64,000 bases of DNA, taken from the NCBI RefSeq assembly GCF_900590755.1, contig NZ_UUOC01000001.1, positions 725,764 through 789,763 of the forward strand, written 5' to 3'. The first letter of the stretch is position 1. The number at the start of each line of letters is the position of its first letter. Shown piece after piece: positions 38,644 through 46,963 of this stretch. Source of the stretch: Pseudomonas viridiflava (GTDB taxonomy: Bacteria > Pseudomonadota > Gammaproteobacteria > Pseudomonadales > Pseudomonadaceae). The notes beneath the pieces are model-generated. The model was not told where the DNA came from. It did no database searches and worked only from the letters and a program-made list of their open reading frames with translations. Position numbers and translations under genes: made by a program.

Positions 38644-39516
38644 ATGAACGGCAACCCGCCCCCGCTGCATTGCAACTGGATGGCACGTACACCGCAAATC
38701 GGCGCATTGCGTATCGATGAACTTATTCTAGCCGGCACCCACAACGCAGGCATGGACAAGCAGTCGCCCAATATCAGCCTGCCGCAGGAAATTACCCAGG
38801 ACCTGTCGCCCCTGGAGCAGATCCGGAACGGCATCCGGGTGCTGGATTTAAGAGTCTGTTTCTATGAACAACATCCGGTTGGCGACCCTCGGCGCTTTCA
38901 GATTTACCATGCCACCAGCTCTGGACGGACCGTCGCCACCGACATTCTGGACGCGATCAATAGCTTTTACAGGGAGTTGGAACAATCCGGCAGCACAGCC
39001 AGGGAGATCGTGATTCTGGACTTTCACCAGTTCAAAAACTTCACGGATGAGGCCCATCATCAGCTTGCCTGGCTGATAATCAACAGCCTTAAAGAGCGGC
39101 TGATTCCTTACGAGCTGTGCGCCTTGAAACTGGATGAGTTATGGGCGCAGCACCCTGGCAGGAATGTCGTGATTGCTTACAAACACAGCATCACCCACTG
39201 GAAATTCTGGGACGCAGTGGATCAGTGCTGGTCCGGGGTTAACCTGATCAGCACCTCAAAACTCAAACTGTTCATGGATGAAGTGGCCGAAGGCCGCAAG
39301 CCTGATTACCAGCTGCAATCCATCCAATGCGCCAAGTACGTGCTGCCGTTTCATGTACCGGATGATTTCAGCAAGAAAATCAACGAATGGTTCAAGTCCG
39401 AATCAGCCGGCAGCTACATTCAGAAATTCCACATCATCAATACCGATTGGTCGTTGCGCAGCAACATCGTCGAGAATTGTATTCACGCCAATATCATCAA
39501 GGCCGGCCTACGCTGA
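38644..39516 (+). CDS. Phosphatidylinositol-specific phospholipase C X-domain protein
   Basis: 290 residues. LAGTHNAGM gives catalytic H33 and N34, RVLDLRV the conserved acidic/basic pair near residue 68, and FQIYHATSSG the second histidine H89; IVILDFHQF follows. This pattern matches bacterial PI-PLC X domains, which cleave phosphoinositides without calcium. No signal peptide is visible, so export would need another route or the enzyme acts inside. It follows the two-component pair by 154 bases on the same strand. Confidence 0.8.
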   Translation: MNGNPPPLHCNWMARTPQIGALRIDELILAGTHNAGMDKQSPNISLPQEITQDLSPLEQIRNGIRVLDLRVCFYEQHPVGDPRRFQIYHATSSGRTVATDILDAINSFYRELEQSGSTAREIVILDFHQFKNFTDEAHHQLAWLIINSLKERLIPYELCALKLDELWAQHPGRNVVIAYKHSITHWKFWDAVDQCWSGVNLISTSKLKLFMDEVAEGRKPDYQLQSIQCAKYVLPFHVPDDFSKKINEWFKSESAGSYIQKFHIINTDWSLRSNIVENCIHANIIKAGLR

Positions 39517-39530
39517 CCGGCGTTGCGCAT

Positions 39531-39833
39531 TCAGCCGCGAGTGATCAAACCCTGATGGGCTATGCGCGTCAGGTGGCGCACTACGTCTTCGACCTGATCA
39601 GCTGCGGGAGCGAGGACCACGGCAAGATCGAACTGGTTGTCCTTGAACTGCGCCAGAGACTGGGTGGGTTCTACGAACTTGATCAGGAAAGCGTGCGGTC
39701 CGCCGTTGCGTCGTGGACGGCCATCGAGATAGCGCAATAACGTCGGCTGATGGGGGCCGCATAACAGTATTTGTGGATTACGCCGGGAAAACTGGGTAGC
39801 AATCGGGGAAATGCGAATTACAGGTTGGCTCAT
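39531..39833 (-). CDS. Hypothetical 100-residue protein
   Basis: 100 residues, convergent with the phospholipase gene. It reads like a real protein (ILLCGPHQPTLLRYLDG, FDLAVVLAPAADQVEDVVRHL), with alternating strands and helices of a small Rossmann-like half, but I cannot name the family. No clear ribosome site precedes the ATG at 39833. The gap upstream (39834-40154) holds one REP pair and nothing else credible; an open frame at 39778-39996 overlaps this gene and was not accepted. Confidence 0.5.
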   Translation of the reverse strand: MSQPVIRISPIATQFSRRNPQILLCGPHQPTLLRYLDGRPRRNGGPHAFLIKFVEPTQSLAQFKDNQFDLAVVLAPAADQVEDVVRHLTRIAHQGLITRG

Positions 39834-40032
39834 GATGTTTTGTCTCAGCCTCAGGTTCTCCGCTGGGCAGCGGTGAGAGGCAACACCGATCCAACGCTTT
39901 AGCGGTATTTCGAAGCCTGTTCAGGCTTCTATCGGCAAGCATCATGCTCACCTGGCGCCCCGCAAGTAGTTGTTTAAATCGGCGCATGGGCAGCATCCTA
40001 GAGAAGCCGCCGGTTGATTGTCAAATCAAACC

Positions 40033-40122
40033 CTGTAGGAGCTCACGAGCAACGCGAGGCAGCGATGGCGGTCTGTCAGACAAATCGCTATCGCTGCCTC
40101 GCGGTGCTCGTGAGCTCCTACA
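40033..40122. repeat. REP pair of the gctcacgagcaacgcgaggc type
   Basis: Inverted arms ctgtaggagctcacgagcaa and gtgctcgtgagctcctaca with about 50 bases between the outer parts. Confidence 0.88.
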
Positions 40123-40154
40123 AGGAATCTATTTCAATTCAGAATTGTGTTCGG

Positions 40155-40589
40155 TCAGTTACCAATCTTCTGATCCAGGGAGAACTTGCCAGCCCCTTCG
40201 ATCAAGACCGCGATCACACCACCCAAGAGCGCCAGAGCGAATTCATAACCGTTATTGGCCATGAACAGACCGTGGCTGATGTGCACCGAGAAAATCGCTA
40301 CCACCAGCGTCGCTGCCAGAACCGCCGCTGCAGGACGGGCCAGCAGGCCGACCACCAACCCCAGACCGCCGAAGAATTCAGCGCTGCCCGACAACAACGC
40401 CATCAGATAACCCGGAGTCAGACCCAGGCTCGCCATATATTGCCCGGTGCCTTCAAGGCCGTAGCCACCGAAAGCGCCAAACAACTTCTGGCTACCGTGG
40501 GCGACAAAGATGATGCCGACCAGAATCCGGACAACAGTCAGGCCGAAACCTGCGCGAGTGGTGAAAACTGCTTTGATTTTTGGGTTCAT
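40155..40589 (-). CDS. DoxX family membrane protein
   Basis: 144 residues, four membrane segments. VVRILVGIIFVAHGSQKLFG near residue 20 and the GSAEFFGGLGLVVG segment near 68 are typical of the DoxX family. Inner-membrane protein; relatives take part in redox or oxidative stress complexes, but the role here is unknown. It is a single gene between a REP pair and a lytic transglycosylase. Confidence 0.88.
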   Translation of the reverse strand: MNPKIKAVFTTRAGFGLTVVRILVGIIFVAHGSQKLFGAFGGYGLEGTGQYMASLGLTPGYLMALLSGSAEFFGGLGLVVGLLARPAAAVLAATLVVAIFSVHISHGLFMANNGYEFALALLGGVIAVLIEGAGKFSLDQKIGN

Positions 40590-40689
40590 GACGCTTATCC
40601 CGTGAGTGAAGTAATGGCGCCATCTTAATCGAACCAGCCAATCTGACTACCGCAAAAAAAGCAGCATGATTATCGATTTGTTCGATATG

Positions 40690-42114
40690 TTACTTCCGAA
40701 CCGTAAATTTACCCGTCGATGTGCTTTCCAGCGAATCACGCTCACGGTCAAACGCCAGGTAGTACTTGTTGACACTGTTGACGTAAGTCACCACGCCCAT
40801 CCCGGCCTGTTCCATGGCAACGCGCTCGGTCTGGAAGAACCACTGATCCGGATTCAGGCCCCGACGCCGGGCTTCCTGGCGCATGCCCTGAACCCGCTCC
40901 GGTCCCAGGTTATAGGCGGCCAGGGTGAACGCCATGCGTTCGCGTTCGTTGAATTTGGGCCCGGCAAAAAACTTGCGGCGAATCAAGGCCAGGTATTTGG
41001 CCCCTGCCTGCACATTGTTGTCGGTGCTCTGGATGTTATTCACCCCGACCCGTTTCGCCGCCGAGGGTGTGATTTGCAGCAGGCCTGTCGCCCCGCCGCT
41101 GCCTTGAGCATCCGGCTCCAGTGCGGACTCCTTGAAAGCCAGGGCCGCCAGATTCAGCCAGTCCATGCCTTGGGCATCCGCGTGGCGTTGCAGGGTCGGG
41201 CGCAGTTGCTCCAGACGCTGGCGGTCGGCACGAGCCAAGGGGTTGTGAACACGGTACAGGTTTTTATAAGCCTTCTGGAACGCCAGGTCCTGATTGGCGG
41301 GCGCCTTGTAGGTCTTGAGAAAGCGATCGATGCTGGCGCGCAACATGGACGCGTCCTGACGGACAAACCAGTTCATGTCGCTGTTGCTGCTCAGGGTCAG
41401 CGCCCGGTCAACCCGCAGCTTGGGCATGACCTTGGCCCAGCGTTCGGCAATCGGTTGCTCGACGACCGTCAGGTGGAAAATCTTCGCTTGAACCATCTCC
41501 AGCACGTCTTCCACGGCCAGGCTCGGGTCCACCCATTCGATTTTAACGGGAGGCAGTTTTTTCAGGGCCAGACGCTGATTCAACTGATGCACGGCATCGT
41601 CGGCAGCACTGCCCGTGGACAGACTCAGGGTTTTACCGGACAACTGCTCAATGTGTTTGAAACCACGCTCGCCACTCACGCCCACCACTACCAGCGGTAC
41701 GTGGCTGATGATCGGCTCGCTGGCGGCGATGCCATTGGCGTTGCGGGTGTCGAGCAGTTCACCGGGAGCAACCAGGTCGCCCTCGCCGCGCTGTAACGCG
41801 CCGAGCAACTGGTTCTTGGCTTTGGGCACAACCTTGAAGGTTACCTGCTGACCATCGCGAGCGTGGGCGTTGAGGTATTTTTCGAAGGCTTGCAGACGGT
41901 GGTATTCCACGCCGATCTCTTCGCCTTTGACATCTCCGGAGCTGTTGCGGCTCTGGTTGACCAACACCCGCAAAACCTTGCTGCTGCGAATCGCCGCCAG
42001 ATCGCGCACAGCAGTTTTATGCGCGACAGCCTGCGGGCCTGCCTGTCGGGCCTGGGCAGAAAACGGTAGCAACGCCAACAGCGAAACAGTGAGGTATAGC
42101 GAGGCTCGGATCAT
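40690..42114 (-). CDS. MltF-like lytic transglycosylase
   Basis: 474 residues. A signal peptide (about 1-22, ending AQA) is followed by a periplasmic binding-protein-like domain (about 45-285, RVLVNQSRN to YKNLYRV) and an SLT domain (about 310-445) with catalytic E329 in LAFKESAL and the GATGLLQITP motif. The fused architecture is that of MltF, which cleaves peptidoglycan to 1,6-anhydro products and may bind a regulatory ligand in its first domain. There is no lipobox, so it is soluble or loosely attached in the periplasm. It is divergent from tatD. Confidence 0.9.
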   Translation of the reverse strand: MIRASLYLTVSLLALLPFSAQARQAGPQAVAHKTAVRDLAAIRSSKVLRVLVNQSRNSSGDVKGEEIGVEYHRLQAFEKYLNAHARDGQQVTFKVVPKAKNQLLGALQRGEGDLVAPGELLDTRNANGIAASEPIISHVPLVVVGVSGERGFKHIEQLSGKTLSLSTGSAADDAVHQLNQRLALKKLPPVKIEWVDPSLAVEDVLEMVQAKIFHLTVVEQPIAERWAKVMPKLRVDRALTLSSNSDMNWFVRQDASMLRASIDRFLKTYKAPANQDLAFQKAYKNLYRVHNPLARADRQRLEQLRPTLQRHADAQGMDWLNLAALAFKESALEPDAQGSGGATGLLQITPSAAKRVGVNNIQSTDNNVQAGAKYLALIRRKFFAGPKFNERERMAFTLAAYNLGPERVQGMRQEARRRGLNPDQWFFQTERVAMEQAGMGVVTYVNSVNKYYLAFDRERDSLESTSTGKFTVRK

Positions 42115-42304
42115 TCACTCTCCAGGGAAATGCCGGTCGAAAAGCACAGAAAAAAAAGATATTTCAATAGCGACAGAGGTGCAGTTACAGCGCTTTGCTG
42201 CGCACCGCTCTGAAATGACAATCACAAGCCACTGATTATGTTGGCTTTTATTTTTAACGCCGAAGCTCTGATATCCTCAGCGATCTTCGACTCAAGGTAG
42301 CACC

Positions 42305-43129
42305 ATGCAGCTCATCGACATCGGCGTCAATCTGACTAATGCAAGCTTCGCCTCACAACGACAGGCGGTGCTCGACCGCGCCTATGCTGCGGGCGTCTGC
42401 CAATTGATGGTCACGGGCACCAGTGTCGAAGGCAGCGAAGAAGCCTTGCAGTTGTGTCACGACCTGGACCCAAGCGCTCAGCGGCTGTTCAGCACAGCGG
42501 GTATTCACCCCCACTCGGCGAGCGATTGGACAACCGACACCGAACAACAGTTGCGTGCCCTGCTTAAAGAAAACCGGGTACGCGCAGTGGGCGAATGCGG
42601 GCTGGATTTCAATCGGGATTTCTCGCCGCGTCCGCAACAGGAGAAAGTCCTCGAAGCCCATCTGGCGCTGGCGGTTGAACTGCAAATGCCGGTGTTTCTC
42701 CACGAGCGTGATGCCAACCAGCGGCTGTTGGACATCCTGCGCGACTACCGGGATCGGCTGCCGGCGGCAGTTGTGCATTGCTTCACCGGCGAGCAAAAGG
42801 CGCTGTTCAGTTATCTGGACCTGGACCTGCACATCGGCATCACCGGCTGGATCTGCGACGAACGCCGCGGTGCCCACTTGCATCCCCTGGTGCGGGACAT
42901 CCCCCGAGGCCGCTTGATGCTGGAAAGCGATGCGCCGTATCTGCTGCCGCGCACCCTGCGGCCCAAACCGAAAAATGGCCGCAATGAGCCAGCCTATCTG
43001 CCGGAAGTACTGCGTGAGGTGGCCTTGCATCGCGGCGAAACTCACGAAGATCTGGCCGCCCACACCAGCCTGACAGCCCGGACTTTCTTCGCGTTACCAG
43101 AAATAATCCAGGATCTGGAAGACGTCTGA
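42305..43129 (+). CDS. tatD: TatD family metal-dependent 3'-5' exonuclease
   Basis: 274 residues. A TIM-barrel metal hydrolase: LIDIGVNLT at the start, [37 protein letters not shown] and [10 protein letters not shown] supply the His, Glu and Asp metal ligands in order. The DIGVNLT beginning and HER block are those of TatD proper rather than YcfH/YjjV. Family members degrade single-stranded DNA and help in DNA fragmentation or repair. Start at 42305 is the first ATG. An ANR-like site lies just after its stop, before the chemoreceptor gene. Confidence 0.9.
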   Translation: MQLIDIGVNLTNASFASQRQAVLDRAYAAGVCQLMVTGTSVEGSEEALQLCHDLDPSAQRLFSTAGIHPHSASDWTTDTEQQLRALLKENRVRAVGECGLDFNRDFSPRPQQEKVLEAHLALAVELQMPVFLHERDANQRLLDILRDYRDRLPAAVVHCFTGEQKALFSYLDLDLHIGITGWICDERRGAHLHPLVRDIPRGRLMLESDAPYLLPRTLRPKPKNGRNEPAYLPEVLREVALHRGETHEDLAAHTSLTARTFFALPEIIQDLEDV

Positions 43130-43136
43130 TCCTGGC

Positions 43137-43150
43137 TTGACCTGTATCAA
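43137..43150 (+). promoter_or_regulatory. Putative ANR/FNR box upstream of the chemoreceptor gene
   Basis: ttgacctgtatcaa fits the ANR/FNR pattern TTGAY-N4-ATCAA exactly. It ends 76 bases before the chemoreceptor start and lies in the short gap after tatD, a suitable place for an activator of an oxygen-regulated promoter. Confidence 0.55.
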
Positions 43151-43226
43151 GTGATTCTTTGAGAAATGTCGCACGATGATGGCACCTTGCCGTACATCTT
43201 TCACGACTAACCAAAGAAGACCTCCT

Positions 43227-44708
43227 ATGGGCACCTGGATTAGCAACCTCTCCCTGAAGTACAAATTCTGGGCCGTCAACGCGGTCGCGTTCGTCACCAC
43301 CCTGATGCTGGTGATTTACGCCTTGCAGCTCGAACAACAAGCCCGGGTCGATTCTGCCCGGGTAGCCGCACAGAGCCAGGCCAGCTTGCTCAGCACCTGG
43401 CCCGCCGCACAAGCCCTGCCGTCCAATCCGAAAATCCTCACCTTCGCCCCCGGCCAGACACCGAAACTCAGGGACCAGCCCTTACCGGAACTGGCCAACG
43501 GCAAAGACTGGATCGAACTCAACCGTGCGCCATTGACCGGCGAGCAGCCTCTGATCGGCGCGCAGGTCATTGCCCGCGCTGATGGCCAGCGCGTCGCCGT
43601 CCTGGCGTTCGCGCCGAGCCTGGCGCAAGTTCTTGAAGCGCGTTTTGCCAACTATGCCGTGGCCGTATTCGTGCTGATGCTGGCCATGCTCGGCGCATCG
43701 CAATTACTGATCCGCTTCCTGCTGAGCCAGCTCAACACCCTCAAGGACGTCATGCTCCACGTGGAAAAAAGCGGTGACCTGTCGGCCCGCGTGCCCCTGG
43801 CCAGCGACGATGAAGTGGGCCAGATGGCCAAGGCCTTCAATGCCATGCAGGCCGGTTATCAGCGAGTCGTGACTACCGTCGCCCAGACCGCATCACGTCT
43901 GGATCAGGGCGCGGCGCATCTTGCGGCGGGCATGAGCGATGTGCGCCACGGCATGCTCGGGCAGCAGAGCGAAACCGATCAGGTGGCCACGGCGATCAAC
44001 GAAATGTCCGCCACGGTCTATCACATCGCCCAGCATGCAGGCGCCACTCGCGATCAGTCACAGACCGCAGATACTCTGGCCGGTGGAGGTCAGGCGGTGG
44101 TGGAACGAGTACAGACCTCAATTGCAGGTTTGTCCTCCGGCGTGCAGCAAACCGCGCAGATGATCCAGCGTCTGGCCGAAGACAGCCAGAAGATCAACGG
44201 CGTGGTCGGGGTCATCCACAGCATCGCCGAGCAGACCAATCTGCTGGCCCTGAATGCCGCCATCGAAGCCGCCCGTGCCGGGGAAATGGGCCGTGGTTTT
44301 GCCGTGGTGGCCGACGAAGTGCGCAACCTGGCCAAGCGTGTGCAAACCTCCACCGATGAAATCACCACCATGGTCTCTGCCTTGCAGGCTGGCACCCGGG
44401 ATGCCGTGGACTTCATGCAGGACAGCTCGTTCAAGGCCGACGAATGCGTGCAGCAGGCCCAGGAAGCGGGTGAAGCCTTGGCGGCTATCGCCGGTGCAGT
44501 GGCGCAGATGCGCGAGAGCAATACCCAGATCGCCGTCGCCGCGCAGCAACAGAGCCAGGTCGCCGAAGAAATGAACCGCGCCGTGGTGAGCATCCGTGAC
44601 GTGACCGAAAAGACCGTAAACCAGACCGTCGATTCGGCCACCACCAGTGATGAACTGGCGACACTGGCGGGTGAGTTGAGCAAAGCGATTGGGCAGTTGA
44701 AGTTGTAG
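43227..44708 (+). CDS. Methyl-accepting chemotaxis protein
   Basis: 493 residues. TM1 (about 13-33), a periplasmic part of about 110 residues, TM2 (about 146-168), a HAMP domain (about 170-222, [18 protein letters not shown]), and a long signalling coiled coil with the conserved tip [20 protein letters not shown] near residue 340. The periplasmic part is small and has no clear dCache or 4HB signature, so the ligand is unknown. The ATG at 43227 begins [14 protein letters not shown]; an in-frame ATG 17 codons earlier has no ribosome site. An ANR-like box upstream suggests control by oxygen. Confidence 0.92.
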   Translation: MGTWISNLSLKYKFWAVNAVAFVTTLMLVIYALQLEQQARVDSARVAAQSQASLLSTWPAAQALPSNPKILTFAPGQTPKLRDQPLPELANGKDWIELNRAPLTGEQPLIGAQVIARADGQRVAVLAFAPSLAQVLEARFANYAVAVFVLMLAMLGASQLLIRFLLSQLNTLKDVMLHVEKSGDLSARVPLASDDEVGQMAKAFNAMQAGYQRVVTTVAQTASRLDQGAAHLAAGMSDVRHGMLGQQSETDQVATAINEMSATVYHIAQHAGATRDQSQTADTLAGGGQAVVERVQTSIAGLSSGVQQTAQMIQRLAEDSQKINGVVGVIHSIAEQTNLLALNAAIEAARAGEMGRGFAVVADEVRNLAKRVQTSTDEITTMVSALQAGTRDAVDFMQDSSFKADECVQQAQEAGEALAAIAGAVAQMRESNTQIAVAAQQQSQVAEEMNRAVVSIRDVTEKTVNQTVDSATTSDELATLAGELSKAIGQLKL

Positions 44709-44721
44709 CGCAACCAACACG

Positions 44722-44815
44722 TTGTAGGAGCTGACCGAGGTTACGAGGGCTGCGAAGGCGGTCTGTCTGACACCCCGATGTTCGCAGCCTGCGGCAGCTC
44801 CTACAGAATACCGTT
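44722..44815. repeat. REP pair of the taggagctgccgaaggctg type
   Basis: Arms ttgtaggagctgaccgagg and gcctgcggcagctcctaca; the left arm has an insertion (ttacgag) compared with the other copies. Confidence 0.8.
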
Positions 44816-44925
44816 TGCGACGCTATCACACCGATAGTCAGCCTTGATTCGCAGCAACGCTGACTCGGGCCTAATCTTCAGACACCGACGCCGGTTTTGA
44901 CGGCGGTTTGAAGAGGACAGCAGTA

Positions 44926-45162
44926 ATGGGCAAGCGACTTATGAATCTCCACATGTGGCAATGGCGCGGTTACGCGGAAAACCACCGTCACCCAACCAAC
45001 CTTGTCCTGCATGTCGTTGCCGTTGCGCTGTTCATTCTTGCGGCACTGTTGATCGTTGATGGCCTGCTTTCCTGGAGCATTTCTTCAATGGCAATCGGAG
45101 TGATCGGCCTGATTGCTGCTCTGGGCGTTCAACGTCACGGCCGGGAGCGGCGCCCTAGGTGA
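44926..45162 (+). CDS. Small membrane protein, DUF962/Mpo1-like fragment
   Basis: 78 residues. YAENHRHPTNLVLHVVAVALF near residue 15 resembles the His-Pro-x-Asn-x-x-x-His start of Mpo1/DUF962 proteins, membrane enzymes that oxidise 2-hydroxy fatty acids. Two membrane segments follow and the chain ends with RHGRERRPR, so it has only the first half of that family. It could be a natural short form. GAGG precedes the ATG at 44926. Confidence 0.6.
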   Translation: MGKRLMNLHMWQWRGYAENHRHPTNLVLHVVAVALFILAALLIVDGLLSWSISSMAIGVIGLIAALGVQRHGRERRPR

Positions 45163-45175
45163 TTAACGCGCACCC

Positions 45176-45255
45176 CTGTAGGAGCCAACTTGTTGGCGAG
45201 ACGCTGGTCCTGCGCACACAGCAATATCGCCTCGCGAACAAGTTCGCTCCTACAG
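45176..45255. repeat. REP pair of the aacaagttcgctcctaca type
   Basis: Arms ctgtaggagccaacttgttgg and gcgaacaagttcgctccta are inverted. A single half of the same family is at 50928-50953. Confidence 0.8.
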
Positions 45256-45271
45256 GATTTCCGAGTTGGAG

Positions 45272-46066
45272 CTACCCAAACACCGTCACCGTCTGCCGAC
45301 TGATCGCCATCAATTGCCCGCTCGGCGACCAGAGCATCGCGGCGGTGTGGCCGTAACCGTCTCTGGCGTGTTCGATCACTGCCTTGTAGCTGCACCAGTC
45401 ATGGGTGCTCACCTCCGGCAACGGCTGCACGAATTCGATGGTCCAGGTCAGGGAGCTGCCCGGTGCGGGCTTCTTCAGATGAGGCAGGAGCGCCGGCGGC
45501 CAGGTGTCTACCAAGGCCAGCAGATGCGCCTCATTCAAGCTCCCCTGCTCGATCTCCCGAAAGCGCACGTACCCGCCAATCGCCGATGACGGCGTGCCAC
45601 TGAACGGCATGCCGCCCAGTGCCCAGCGCAAGTCCATGAAGCGTAAGTACTCCGGCATCATGCCGCTGATGAACGGCAGCTGCTGACACTCTTCCACAGA
45701 TTTGAGTACTGGCGCTGGCTCGGCCTGGACCGAGATAGTCGACTCACGAGGGGCGCCGAAACTGCCCTGGATCAGGGTCGTGACCTGGCCATTCTGGGTG
45801 GTGCGGCCCAGCACCTGGCTTACCGCCTTGCCTTCGCGCAAGACCTCGACTTCAAACGCAATCGGTACGCCTGGCTCGGCCGGGCCCACAAAAGTAATCG
45901 CCAAAGAACGAACAGGTCGATCGCTCGGCACTTTCGCCCGCATCGCTTCGTATTGCAGTGCCGCCACCAGGCCACCAAAGCTGGCGCGACCCTGACCCCA
46001 CTCGGCAGGAATGGTCACCGCGAGCGGATTGCTCTGCACGGCGTCGATCAGTTCGGAAAACTTCAT
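45272..46066 (-). CDS. Acyl-CoA thioesterase family protein (4HBT_3-like)
   Basis: 264 residues from the ATG at 46066. Two hot-dog halves are visible: WGQGRASFGGLVAALQYEAM (about 23-42) in the first and the second around TWTIEFVQPLPEV and WCSYKAVIEHARDGYGHTAAMLWSPSG at the end, as in TesB-like double hot-dog thioesterases. It should hydrolyse acyl-CoA in the cytoplasm. A start nine codons upstream (46093, AAGG ahead) is equally possible; MKFSELIDAV is the more usual beginning. Confidence 0.8.
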   Translation of the reverse strand: MKFSELIDAVQSNPLAVTIPAEWGQGRASFGGLVAALQYEAMRAKVPSDRPVRSLAITFVGPAEPGVPIAFEVEVLREGKAVSQVLGRTTQNGQVTTLIQGSFGAPRESTISVQAEPAPVLKSVEECQQLPFISGMMPEYLRFMDLRWALGGMPFSGTPSSAIGGYVRFREIEQGSLNEAHLLALVDTWPPALLPHLKKPAPGSSLTWTIEFVQPLPEVSTHDWCSYKAVIEHARDGYGHTAAMLWSPSGQLMAISRQTVTVFG

Positions 46067-46181
46067 GGAGGACCCCGGAGTAAAAAAGCGCATCAGGCCT
46101 TGATCTTAACCAGCCATCATCCGATCCGCATGTGCCATATCGGCCATTCATGCGGCCGGATCGCAGGCTATCTGCGTTGAT

Positions 46182-46946
46182 CTAGCCGAAGCAGGCCTTG
46201 TTCAGACGCTCCAATGCCACGTCGGCCTTTTTCTCGGCGCGCACGATACCCACCTGCCAGCCAGCGATGCACGGCGCCAGATCACTCTCCCGCCCGGCTT
46301 GCGCCAGCCATTGCAAATGATCGTGCCAAGTACCCAGCTCGCCCTGGGCCGCTTTCAAGCGCGATTGCATCTTCTTCGGCTGATGGCTCAGTTCCGGGTA
46401 GGCATCAGCGGCATAGCGCACACGCTTGATCAGCAGGCGCAAACGATGTCGGTCGTGGGCGGGGTCGGCGATGGCTTTGCGCAGCTGCTTCCACTGTTTG
46501 TCCATGGCCTTTTCGATGCTCTTGCGCAGGCCTCCCAACAACTGCTGCCGCTGCTGCACCCGAACGAAGCCGGGGAACTGATCAAGCACTTCCAGCAGAC
46601 GTTTGACTTCATCACTGGTAGCCACCCGTGACCAGGCCTGTTTGACCTTTTTGATGCGGGCATCAGCCGCCACGGTGCGGCCTTGCTCTGCCAGATGCGC
46701 GGCGAGCACTTCCATGTCACGAAGCGGCGTGGTCAGCTCGCCGACCGCTTTCGCGGCAGCTTCCAGTTGCTCGACACCGGCCAGCCCGCGCAACGGCCGC
46801 AGCAGGCTTCGCAAGCGGCGGACCGTAGTGCGCAAATCGTGCAGCGCTTCGCTGTCAGTGGATGCGGCGAGCCGCTCATGACAGGCAATCAACCTGATAT
46901 GCAGCGCAAGTACCTGAGCGACCAGGTGGTCAACCATCGATGACAT
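46182..46946 (-). CDS. CHAD domain protein
   Basis: 254 residues, nearly all one CHAD domain of alpha helices. The conserved basic and His residues are present: LHDLRTTVRRLRSLLRPL (about 35-52) and DRHRLRLLIKRVRYAADAY (about 165-183). CHAD domains bind inorganic polyphosphate and often sit with polyphosphate or envelope proteins. No CYTH domain is attached. It lies 18 bases after the tgpA stop on the same strand, so it is probably co-transcribed with moxR-DUF58-tgpA. Confidence 0.9.
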   Translation of the reverse strand: MSSMVDHLVAQVLALHIRLIACHERLAASTDSEALHDLRTTVRRLRSLLRPLRGLAGVEQLEAAAKAVGELTTPLRDMEVLAAHLAEQGRTVAADARIKKVKQAWSRVATSDEVKRLLEVLDQFPGFVRVQQRQQLLGGLRKSIEKAMDKQWKQLRKAIADPAHDRHRLRLLIKRVRYAADAYPELSHQPKKMQSRLKAAQGELGTWHDHLQWLAQAGRESDLAPCIAGWQVGIVRAEKKADVALERLNKACFG

Positions 46947-46963
46947 GACACAATCCTTATCGG

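Noticed and set aside
39778..39996. 72-codon frame upstream of the 100-residue hypothetical gene
   Set aside because: Overlaps the neighbour's start on the same strand in another frame, and nothing supports translation.
43174..43190. Sigma-54-like sequence tggcaccttgcc before the chemoreceptor
   Set aside because: The distance between the GG and GC elements is 4 bases too short for a sigma-54 promoter.
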